Assembly: GCA_964557205.1 (NCBI GenBank)
Contig: CAZKZI010000002.1
Location: 1-62,611 of the forward strand
Length of the DNA stretch: 62,611 nucleotides
Origin: JAQVQN01 sp964557205
Lineage (GTDB): Bacteria > Verrucomicrobiota > Kiritimatiellia > RFP12 > UBA1067
Direction: 5' to 3'
The position numbers and the translations under genes are program-made. Shown piece by piece: positions 42,377 to 49,849 of the stretch. Numbering within the stretch: position 1 is the stretch's first letter; the number at the start of each line of letters is the position of its first letter. Under the pieces are notes generated by a model, which did not search any database, was not told the DNA's origin, and saw only the letters and a program-made list of their open reading frames with translations.

Positions 42377-44050
42377 TTAATTGTCTTCCCCGTATGCCCA
42401 ATCCAACCCCTGCCAGTGGAAGAAACCGGAGCGGTTTTTCTGTCTGTTTACAGCGTTATCAAAAGCAGTATTCAGGGTGTCATCGCCAATTAGTTGGACC
42501 GTTTCTCCTACCAGCTCCAGTGTCTGAGCATGTTGTGTAAGGTCCAGTCCACGCAGTTTGGGCATGATGCGCATGCCAATCTGATCGGCCAGCGGACGTT
42601 TAAAGAAACCTAGTGTATCACTCTCGTCAATTCCCGCAGCCTTGTATGGATAGTTTGCCAGATAGCTCAGCATGGCCTGGTAGGATCTGTGCGCAAATGG
42701 ACGTCCCAGGTTTGCTAATTCGTTATTGAGTCTTTTGAGTTGCTGCTCTGCTATATGCCAACGACCATTTTCCTGTGTGTCAATTGCAGTAACGTCTTGC
42801 TTCCAATTTTCCCAGGCTGTGCGTTGCAGCATCTTTTGTGTGCCATTCTGTTTATCGGCTGTCATAGGTTTCAAGTTGTTGGGCCGCCCGAAATAGAGCA
42901 CATTTGCCCGATCAAGAACCTTGTCTGAGAGACTTTGGGTAGTTTCGTCCTCGTTCATTGTGCCGACAAAAAGCGTATTGTAATTTGCGAACAGTTGGAT
43001 TGGTTTTTCCCTGAATTCAACTTCTTGGTTGTTTTCCCCCTCCTTTTCAAAACCGTTGGCACCTGCGAATATCTCCATTGCAACTCTGCGCCGATGTTCG
43101 GTATCGTCTAGCCTGCCCCCGCGACGCAACTCCAGCTTGCTCAGGAACTCACTGAAGTAGTATTCAATACGTGCCAGGTTCATCTCATCCAGCATTGCCA
43201 TCAGCATGTATTCACTGAGGTCAGGGTCAGGATGTAACCCCTCCTGCGGGTGATGTCCCTGAAACTGAAACAGCGCTTTGGCAAGCGGTGTCGGTTCATA
43301 GCGGTTGGTGACATAGTTAAAGAATCCGAGAAGATCCTTGGGGCTGTCCCAACGCGGCTCAACCGCCAACGTAACCAGATGTATGCCCATGGCTTTGGCA
43401 TAGAGATCCGGCAGGGCGCTTTTTCCTGTTCCGCTCACGCCCGCCATAACCGTCAGGCTGGATATATCGGAGGTCTTAAGTGAGGTGTGGAAGGCATAGA
43501 GCAGACGCTCTGGCAGATCATATTCACGAATATTACGAACATAGTTCTTCATGCCATCCAATGCCTGGGTCTCAGATTTAAATTCCTGATCGGCAGATGG
43601 AGTTGTAAATACCGGATTTTTGACAATCCCCTCAAATGCCGCCTGTCGCAGAACAACCGGCCTCTCTTTCCGTGCCTTTGCAATGGCGGCAAGATCATCC
43701 ATCATCTGTTGGTTGGTCTGACATATTGAATGTTGTAACTCCCTTGTACTCTTGAGCGTTTCGTCCAGGGCCTTCAGTGCCTTAGCCTTTGATTCGTATT
43801 CCTGTGCTTTGGACCCCAGATTCTCAATAGCCTCGTTGATCTTTTTGAGCTTGGCTTCGTTCGGGCCAATTTCGTTTTCAAGGTCGTTCTTTTTTGCTTT
43901 CAGTTTGCTTATTTCAGGAATCAACTGCCCCACCCGTTCCTGTGCTTGTTCGATTTGATTTTTCAACGTATCAAGCGATGTGCGGGCTTCATCTCGATCC
44001 TTGCGAAGTCTTTCCAATTCATCCGCGAGCAAGGCATGTTCTGACTCCAT
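42377..44050 (-). CDS. McrB-like AAA+ ATPase with N-terminal coiled coil
   Basis: A 557-residue motor. Residues 1-125 form a long coiled coil (LERLRKDRDEARTSLDTLKN, LIPEISKLKAKKNDLENEI). The AAA+ domain has Walker A MAGVSGTGKSALPDLYA (about 199-215), Walker B LMAMLDEMNLARIEYYFSEF (about 281-300) and VGTMNEDETTQSLSDKVLDR (about 360-379), the McrB-type signature. YEPTPLAKAL and the insert preceding it are also McrB-like. It lacks the DNA-recognition domain of classical McrB (and of the gene at 22025); the coiled coil takes its place and probably binds the two coiled-coil membrane proteins encoded just upstream. Gaps of 5 and 3 bases to its neighbours show tight co-translation. Confidence 0.87.
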   Translation of the reverse strand: MESEHALLADELERLRKDRDEARTSLDTLKNQIEQAQERVGQLIPEISKLKAKKNDLENEIGPNEAKLKKINEAIENLGSKAQEYESKAKALKALDETLKSTRELQHSICQTNQQMMDDLAAIAKARKERPVVLRQAAFEGIVKNPVFTTPSADQEFKSETQALDGMKNYVRNIREYDLPERLLYAFHTSLKTSDISSLTVMAGVSGTGKSALPDLYAKAMGIHLVTLAVEPRWDSPKDLLGFFNYVTNRYEPTPLAKALFQFQGHHPQEGLHPDPDLSEYMLMAMLDEMNLARIEYYFSEFLSKLELRRGGRLDDTEHRRRVAMEIFAGANGFEKEGENNQEVEFREKPIQLFANYNTLFVGTMNEDETTQSLSDKVLDRANVLYFGRPNNLKPMTADKQNGTQKMLQRTAWENWKQDVTAIDTQENGRWHIAEQQLKRLNNELANLGRPFAHRSYQAMLSYLANYPYKAAGIDESDTLGFFKRPLADQIGMRIMPKLRGLDLTQHAQTLELVGETVQLIGDDTLNTAFDNAVNRQKNRSGFFHWQGLDWAYGEDN

Positions 44051-44055
44051 TCGGG

Positions 44056-44475
44056 CTATTTCAGTTTTTCGGCTTGTGCTATCAATTCCTGGATTTTATC
44101 ATTTAGATTTTGAAGCTCCCTTTGCTTGGTATTGATCTCGGCCACCAGATTGGCAAGTATTTTTTCCAATGCCTCCCGTTCCCCATCTAATCTTGGCTTC
44201 TCATATTCAAGCCAATCCTCGGCCTCTTTTTTTCTCCTTAAAATCTCTGTAACCTTTGTATATTCGTCGTTCAAATTTTCAAGCTGTTTGCTCAACAACG
44301 TAGCTTTTTCAGCATTTTCAATTTGATTTTTTAAGGCAGTCAACTCTTTGTCAGCGTTACTGCGCAATAGCGCAACTTGTTCTTCGAGATCGCGTTTTTC
44401 GCGGGCTTTGCTGATATAGATGACGATTGCCAGAACAGCAGATGCCAGATAGGCGATAATTAGATGATTTTCCAT
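44056..44475 (-). CDS. Small membrane-anchored coiled-coil protein
   Basis: 139 residues: one N-terminal membrane helix (LIIAYLASAVLAIVIYI, residues 5-21) followed by an almost continuous coiled coil to the end (EQVALLRSNADKELTALKNQ, LEKILANLVAEINTKQREL). Charge distribution suggests that the coiled coil is cytoplasmic. No enzyme domain. It lies between the larger coiled-coil membrane protein and the coiled-coil McrB-like ATPase, so it may tether the ATPase to the membrane by coiled-coil pairing. That is inferred from architecture and order. Confidence 0.7.
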   Translation of the reverse strand: MENHLIIAYLASAVLAIVIYISKAREKRDLEEQVALLRSNADKELTALKNQIENAEKATLLSKQLENLNDEYTKVTEILRRKKEAEDWLEYEKPRLDGEREALEKILANLVAEINTKQRELQNLNDKIQELIAQAEKLK

Positions 44476-44499
44476 AATGATGTTCCTGTTAGTTTGAGA

Positions 44500-45768
44500 T
44501 TATGGTTGCGGCTGGAGGTCAGCATCCGCGTTCCCAGTCGCACCTGCCGGAGCCTTCGCATTAGTAGCGCGAATGAATCGCTCAAGTTCAGCAAGATCCT
44601 TTTTGAGCTGTTCCAGCGTCTTGCGCACAATCAATTCATCGCGCCTCGCCTCGTCCAGGCGTTTGTGAGCTTCGGCTGCGCCGATCCGCGCCTCTGCCTC
44701 GGCTTCACGTGCTTTCATTTCTCCTTCTTTGGCAGCCTTGAGCCGCGCCTCCGCCTCGGCGACCTGTGTTTGCACCTTTTTTAATGCGGATTGCAGCTCA
44801 ATGATCTCAGCCGTTGCCTTATCGATTTGATCTTTCAGATCGCGAAGTTTTTCATTTGCCTGCTCAACTTGTGCCGTGTATTTGGACGCCTCAGTGCGCC
44901 TGGCATCAGTCTGTTCGCGTGCCGATTTCAGATTTGCCTGTTCCAAGGCCAGCTCCTCCTTGATCTCCGACAGCAGCTTGTTGGTGGCAGTAAGTTGAGC
45001 TTCCACTGCTGTTTTGGCTTGCAGAGCGACCGCCTGTTCCTGTTTCAGATCGTTCAGCCTCTTTTGTTCTTTTTTGATCTCCGCAAGAGTCGTATTCAGG
45101 CTGGAGAGAGCATTTTTCAATTCGGCGTCCTTCTCGTCGATTTCCGCACCCAGACGTTTTTTATCGTCGCCCAGGGTGACGATATCCTTGTTCAATTGGT
45201 CACGGCGTTTCTCGGCATCAAGTGCTTCCTGCGTCAATCGCGGCACGCGTATTTCAAGCCCCTGCAATGCTACAGCCACTGTGTTGGTATGCGCCTGCAG
45301 GTTTGCCGACTCCTGTTTTAGAAACTCTGTTTCTTCACTAACTTTTCCATTCTCGATTCGCAGTAGATGATTCGTCCGCGACAGAGTTTGGCAAATACTT
45401 TCAGCCGCCATACGATCCGCTTCAGCATTTTTACGCAATTCATTCTCTTTGTTATGGGCTGCTATAGCACTTTGCAGTTTGGTGTTAGCTTCTCTAACGC
45501 GATCAACCAGGTTGGTTAATTCAATTTCGGTTTCCACCGTCTCCTGAACCTTCCGGCTAGTTTTTTTATTGAGCTTGTCAATTTCTTCGTTGAGAGAGAC
45601 AACCTCCTTTTTTTTATCACGTATGCGAGCCTTGATATTAAAAAGTTCAACTTGCGGCAGTAATCCGACGATAACGACACTGATAAAAATAATCAAGACG
45701 CACAGTTCAATGATGCCCTGCCAACGTTTTTTATCCGGCTTGCGCACCTGTTTTTCAGTCTGTTCCAT
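44500..45768 (-). CDS. Large membrane-anchored coiled-coil protein
   Basis: About 422 residues. A short basic N-terminus is followed by a membrane helix (IIELCVLIIFISVVIVGLLP, near residues 19-38) and then roughly 350 residues of uninterrupted coiled coil rich in Lys, Glu, Ala and Leu heptads. The last 15 residues are Ala/Gly/Pro-rich and flexible. The ATG at 45768 is chosen because GAGAGGAG is nine bases upstream; a TTG at 45777 would add three residues and touch the ribosome site. It starts one base after the nuclease gene ends. The rod could span tens of nanometres and serve as a scaffold or distance sensor at the membrane. Confidence 0.75.
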   Translation of the reverse strand: MEQTEKQVRKPDKKRWQGIIELCVLIIFISVVIVGLLPQVELFNIKARIRDKKKEVVSLNEEIDKLNKKTSRKVQETVETEIELTNLVDRVREANTKLQSAIAAHNKENELRKNAEADRMAAESICQTLSRTNHLLRIENGKVSEETEFLKQESANLQAHTNTVAVALQGLEIRVPRLTQEALDAEKRRDQLNKDIVTLGDDKKRLGAEIDEKDAELKNALSSLNTTLAEIKKEQKRLNDLKQEQAVALQAKTAVEAQLTATNKLLSEIKEELALEQANLKSAREQTDARRTEASKYTAQVEQANEKLRDLKDQIDKATAEIIELQSALKKVQTQVAEAEARLKAAKEGEMKAREAEAEARIGAAEAHKRLDEARRDELIVRKTLEQLKKDLAELERFIRATNAKAPAGATGNADADLQPQP

Positions 45769-45769
45769 G

Positions 45770-46396
45770 TTAATCAACTCCTCTCATTTGATTCCAAAGT
45801 GTCTTTACCTGTTTGGCACATTCATCCATGTCTTGCATCAACTCTGACACCCAAAACCGTTTAACCGACCATCCAGCGGCTACGAGTTTTGCGTCCCGTA
45901 TAACATCTTGTACTTTGCGACGTCCTCTCCTGTCGCAATGGGTGGAGCGTCCGTCCACCTCCACGTCCAGACGTTGACATCCGTCTGACGATACGAGAGC
46001 GATGTCAAGAAAGTACCCCTCGGCAGGATACTGTTGGAAGATGTTAAGTCCCATCTTCCAGAGCTTGTCGGCAAATGCCGGTTCCCAGACTGGACCGATA
46101 AAGGCGGGATTACCCACTAGCGTTGGGCCGCTAGATGATGAACAAGATGGCGTGTTGACCGATTTTGAAAGTGTTTTATCAGAAGCAGAAAACTGCTTGA
46201 GACACCAGAGTGTGCCGTGATTTATTGACACAGCATTTTCATCGGACAGGTCGGCCATGGCCATGGCAACCTGGCTCAGGCGGGTGGCAAAACCGATACG
46301 CATACGCAGCACATAAAATCCCATGCCGACCGGCGAACCGGCCAGGTTTTCCTTAATCGCTTGTTTCAGTGTTTCATCTCGCAACGCAGATGGCAT
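45770..46396 (-). CDS. DUF559/Vsr-like PD-(D/E)XK endonuclease domain protein
   Basis: A 208-residue protein, first gene of the seven-gene operon. The C-terminal 100 residues match the DUF559/Vsr/RAP-type nuclease fold: FLDIALVSSDGCQRLDVEVD gives the catalytic Asp and the E-x-D strand, and RDAKLVAAGWSVKRFWVSEL is the conserved helix-strand ending with the family's 'R-D..L...GW.V.R' phrase. The N-terminal half is helical and unknown. Such nucleases nick or cut DNA; in an operon with McrB/McrC-like proteins, it is a candidate effector. It shares an AT-rich intergenic region of 253 bases with the divergent ceramidase gene. Confidence 0.72.
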   Translation of the reverse strand: MPSALRDETLKQAIKENLAGSPVGMGFYVLRMRIGFATRLSQVAMAMADLSDENAVSINHGTLWCLKQFSASDKTLSKSVNTPSCSSSSGPTLVGNPAFIGPVWEPAFADKLWKMGLNIFQQYPAEGYFLDIALVSSDGCQRLDVEVDGRSTHCDRRGRRKVQDVIRDAKLVAAGWSVKRFWVSELMQDMDECAKQVKTLWNQMRGVD

Positions 46397-46649
46397 GTTT
46401 TTGAAAACCTTAAAAACAGACGTAAATATATCCTGTCACATTAATAAAGATATACCATTCACATCATTATTCGAAACTATAACTGGGTTGCGTACTGATG
46501 GCAAGTCTCTTTGAGAGGAAGATGGCAGACGGGTTGTGATTGATTTTTGGCACCGCTGGAAGTAGTATATATACGGTTTATGTACGCGAATTAGTTTCTC
46601 ATTTGCCTTTCGAGTTATGTAGGACAAGTCAGGATTCAGCGGGGGAGTT
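46397..46649. promoter_or_regulatory. Divergent promoter region
   Basis: AT-rich gap between the defence operon (minus) and the ceramidase gene (plus). On the plus strand TTGGCA at 46547-46552 precedes TATATATA at 46566-46573. On the minus strand TATATC and TATATT hexamers near 46450 and 46425 are possible -10 sites. No operator or small gene was seen. Confidence 0.35.
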
Positions 46650-48803
46650 ATGAAAAGACGTGAGATGTTGGTGGCGACGGGATCGGCGGTGATGGGGATG
46701 AGCATGCGGCCTTTTGTCGCGCATGCGCAGGTCGGCGTAAAGACGGGCGGCAAAAAAGTTTTCCGGGCTGGGGCCTGTGCGCAGGACATCACGCCGGAAT
46801 ATTTTCCGATCGCCGTGAACGGCGGGTTTAAGCCGCGCTATGTCGAGAAGGCGCTTGATCCGCTACACGCGCGCTGTCTGGTGCTTGATGACGGCGCGGG
46901 CCAGATCGCCATGGTGGTGGTCGACAGTTGTGTGCTGGGCCGTGAATTGATGGAAGAAGCCAAGCAGACGGCCAGCCGTCTGACGGGGATTCCAGTCGGC
47001 CGGATTTTCATCTCCGCCACGCACACGCACTCCGCCCCGGCGGTGATCAGCCTGCTGGGCACGGATCTGGAACCGCGTTACCGTGCGTGGTTGCCGGGCA
47101 AGATCGCGGAAGGCATTCATAAGGCGAGCAAGGCGCTGGCGCCGGCACAGGTCGGCTGGGCGGTTGAAAGCCTGCCGGAAGTGGCGCAGTCGCGCCGCTG
47201 GATCGCGAGGCCAGACCGCATAAAGGAGGATCCTTTCGGCGAGTTTACCACTAGGGCGACCATGCATCCGGGATACCGCAACCCGGACTGGGAAGAGCCT
47301 TCGGGACCGATGAATCCGGAGGTCAGCGTACTGGCGGTACGCCGGCCTGACGGTTCGCCGATTGCCTTGCTGGGGAGCTTTTCGATCCACTATGTCGGCT
47401 CCGGCGCTCTTTCGGCCGATTACTTCGGCGTTTTCGCGGAGCGCGTCGCCGCCCTGCTGGAAGCGGGACGGGAGGGGCGGCCTTTTGTGGGAATTTTAGC
47501 CAACGGGGTCAGTGGCGACGCATATCTCAAGAATTACACTTTGGAGAAGCAGGACAAGTTCGACAAGCACTCCATTGCCGAGGTGGTGGCGCAGGCGGCG
47601 TGCAAAGCCTACCGCGCGGCGGTTTGGAGTGACTGGCTGCCGCTGGATGTGCGCGAATCAGAGCTGGAACTGAAACTGCGTGAACCCAAGATCGAGTGGG
47701 CGAAGAAAATCATGGCGGAGATCGAGGCTGGACGCGAGAAGGCGGAATCGCTGACCGGGGCTTACGCGCGTGAGCAATTTTTGCTGGCTGAGATGCCTAA
47801 AACCGTTCGGCTCAAACTGCAGACTTTGCGCATCGGCAAGTTGGCGATCGTGGGTATCCCCTGCGAGGTCTTTGCGATCACGGGTTTGCGGATCGCGGAG
47901 GCGAGTCCGTTCGAGCACACCTTCACGGTGATGCTGGCTAACGGCTATAATGGCTATCTGCCGCCGCCCGAACAGATGGTCATGGGCGGGTACACCACAT
48001 GGCTGGCGCGGTCCAGTTATCTGGAGACGGAGGCCGAGCCGAAGATCGTGGCTGAGGTCGGGAAACTGCTGACCGGGCTGGTCGGCGGCGGGGCGGTCAA
48101 GCGCGCGCCGAGACCGCTAGCGCCGTACGCCGTGGCGGTTATGGCGTCCGAACCGCTGGTATATTGGCGGCTGGACGAGCTGGCCGGGCCGCATGCGCTG
48201 AACGCGGTGGACGGGCGGCCGCTGGGAAAATTCGGCATGCCCACGGCCTACCACATGCCCGGCGCGCAGGCGCCGGATTTCCCCGGGCTTGGCGCTGGCA
48301 ACCGCGTGCCGCATTTTGTTGGCAAGCCCTTGTCGGCGGCGGTGGCCGGGCTGGCCGGGTCTTACAGCGTCGAGTTCTGGTTTTACAACTGCATGCCGTC
48401 CGACGCGCGCGCTGTGACGGGTTACCTGTTCGCGCGCGGCAACGGCGACCGGCTGGCCATCGGCGGCACGGCGCAGGCACCGGGGAAACTGGTGTTCCAT
48501 GTCGGGGACGATCTTGGGCAGGCGTTAGGCGGCAAGACCGATGTGCCGTTGCGCAATTGGGTGGATCGAGAGAGCTGGCATCATGTGGCTTTCGTGCGCG
48601 ATGGCCAGACGGTCAAGGTGTATCTCGACGGCAAGCCGGAGCTGGCTACGGAGACCGCGTCGCCGGACGCGTCGCCGGATTTATGGATTGGCGGCAAGGG
48701 TGACGGCGAGCTGGGGTTTGAAGGCCGCATTGACGAGGTGGCCGTGTTCAGCCGTGCGCTGGGCGCCGAGGAGATCGTGCGGCACTACCGGGCGGCGGTG
48801 TAG
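46650..48803 (+). CDS. Neutral/alkaline ceramidase-like protein with C-terminal LamG
   Basis: A 717-residue exported protein. The N-terminus (MKRREMLVATGSAVMGMSMR) resembles a signal with twin basic residues, possibly Tat. Residues 40-490 match the neutral/alkaline non-lysosomal ceramidase N-terminal family: RAGACAQDITPEYFPIAVNG, FISATHTHSAPA (zinc-binding His125/His127 area) and NPEVSVLAVRRPDGSPIALL. Ceramidases cleave the amide bond of ceramide, but many bacterial relatives in PVC genomes are of unknown specificity. From about 505 a concanavalin/LamG domain follows (EPLVYWRLDE to FEGRIDEVAVFSRALGAEEI), an unusual addition that probably directs it to a glycan or surface. Transcribed alone. 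Confidence 0.82.
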   Translation: MKRREMLVATGSAVMGMSMRPFVAHAQVGVKTGGKKVFRAGACAQDITPEYFPIAVNGGFKPRYVEKALDPLHARCLVLDDGAGQIAMVVVDSCVLGRELMEEAKQTASRLTGIPVGRIFISATHTHSAPAVISLLGTDLEPRYRAWLPGKIAEGIHKASKALAPAQVGWAVESLPEVAQSRRWIARPDRIKEDPFGEFTTRATMHPGYRNPDWEEPSGPMNPEVSVLAVRRPDGSPIALLGSFSIHYVGSGALSADYFGVFAERVAALLEAGREGRPFVGILANGVSGDAYLKNYTLEKQDKFDKHSIAEVVAQAACKAYRAAVWSDWLPLDVRESELELKLREPKIEWAKKIMAEIEAGREKAESLTGAYAREQFLLAEMPKTVRLKLQTLRIGKLAIVGIPCEVFAITGLRIAEASPFEHTFTVMLANGYNGYLPPPEQMVMGGYTTWLARSSYLETEAEPKIVAEVGKLLTGLVGGGAVKRAPRPLAPYAVAVMASEPLVYWRLDELAGPHALNAVDGRPLGKFGMPTAYHMPGAQAPDFPGLGAGNRVPHFVGKPLSAAVAGLAGSYSVEFWFYNCMPSDARAVTGYLFARGNGDRLAIGGTAQAPGKLVFHVGDDLGQALGGKTDVPLRNWVDRESWHHVAFVRDGQTVKVYLDGKPELATETASPDASPDLWIGGKGDGELGFEGRIDEVAVFSRALGAEEIVRHYRAAV

Positions 48804-48975
48804 GGAAGAGAGAAGAATTAGGAATTAGGATGGATGCAAGCCAGCCGTGCTGCTGTGCTGGGGAGACGGGTTATTGCGACCACCAAGTGGACGCAATGGA
48901 GAGGGTAAAAAAAGAAAGAGAGAAGAGAGAGTAGGGAAGAGGGAAGAGAGAAAGAGTGGAGAGAGAATAGCCCCC
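48804..48975. repeat. Purine-rich dispersed repeat block
   Basis: AGAATTAGGAATTAGGATGG, GAAAGAGAGAAGAGAGAG and GAGTGGAGAGAGAATAG with a CCCCCCCGCCCGGGG core share units with the blocks at 31085 and 34716. No gene lies between 48804 and 49100. Confidence 0.75.
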
Positions 48976-49100
48976 CCGCCCGGGGTTTCGGTAATGAACG
49001 AGGTGGTAACGGTTATCAACGAATTAAACGAATGAGACGAATTATAATTAGCTTAATTAGCTTAATTCGGTGAGAAAACTTGAAGTTATAGGTAAAGCGC

Positions 49101-49808
49101 ATGAGTGAGCAGAAGAGGTTGACTTTGGTGGCGGATCGTTCGGCCGGTAGTTCCGGAGTGGCAGTGTTTCGCGGCAGTGAGTCGGTCTGCATAAAACGGT
49201 GGGAGGCCGAGCCTTCGCGCACGCCAGAATGGATTGCCGAGGCGGGGAGCGCCTTGGACCAGGCCGGGATTGAGCTGTCCGAGATCGGGCAGTTCATTTG
49301 CGGTTTGGGTCCCGGGTCGTTTTCGGGCATACGCTCGTGTTTATCGGCCTTGCAGGGCATGGCGCTGCCAGGTGGGCGACCGGTTTGCGGCGTGTCCAGC
49401 GCGGCGGCGCTGGCGTTGGGACAGGCGTGCGGCGAGGAGGCGATTACGGTGGCAGGCGACGCGCGGCGCGGCCGAATCTGGTGTGTGACTTACAGGGTGG
49501 ATCGGGATGCGGCGCGGGTGCGTCTGATGGACGGGAGCGCGCCGAGCCACACCGGCGACGATTTCACGCTTACTACGGCGGAGGATCTGTTGTATGCCGT
49601 GCCGGAAGGAACGCGTGTCGTTTCGCCGGAGTGGAGGCGGTTGGAGACGGTGTTGACAGAGATGTTTCCGACGGAGCTACTGGTGCGGCAGGATGTTTTT
49701 CCGGACGTTGTTGACTTGGGGCGGCTGGCCTTGGCCGAACCTGGCGCGTGTTTGTCGGATCCGGTGCCGATCTATTTGCATCCGGCAGTGGCGGCGCGGG
49801 GAGGCTGA
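49101..49808 (+). CDS. tsaB: TsaB, tRNA threonylcarbamoyladenosine subunit
   Basis: A 235-residue ASKHA-fold protein that works with TsaD and TsaE to make t6A at position 37 of ANN-reading tRNAs. ICGLGPGSFSGIRSCLSALQ (about 65-84) is the TsaB signature, and VAGDARRGRIWCVTYR fits the next conserved strand (normally DARxxEVY). The opening strand LVADRSAGSSGVAVF replaces the more common DTS start. Length is normal. It follows a repeat block and precedes a peptide-binding lipoprotein; no other t6A gene is in the window. Confidence 0.88.
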   Translation: MSEQKRLTLVADRSAGSSGVAVFRGSESVCIKRWEAEPSRTPEWIAEAGSALDQAGIELSEIGQFICGLGPGSFSGIRSCLSALQGMALPGGRPVCGVSSAAALALGQACGEEAITVAGDARRGRIWCVTYRVDRDAARVRLMDGSAPSHTGDDFTLTTAEDLLYAVPEGTRVVSPEWRRLETVLTEMFPTELLVRQDVFPDVVDLGRLALAEPGACLSDPVPIYLHPAVAARGG

Positions 49809-49849
49809 GTGGAATGGCGGAGTGATGGAATAGTGGGAAAGCTGGCGTG

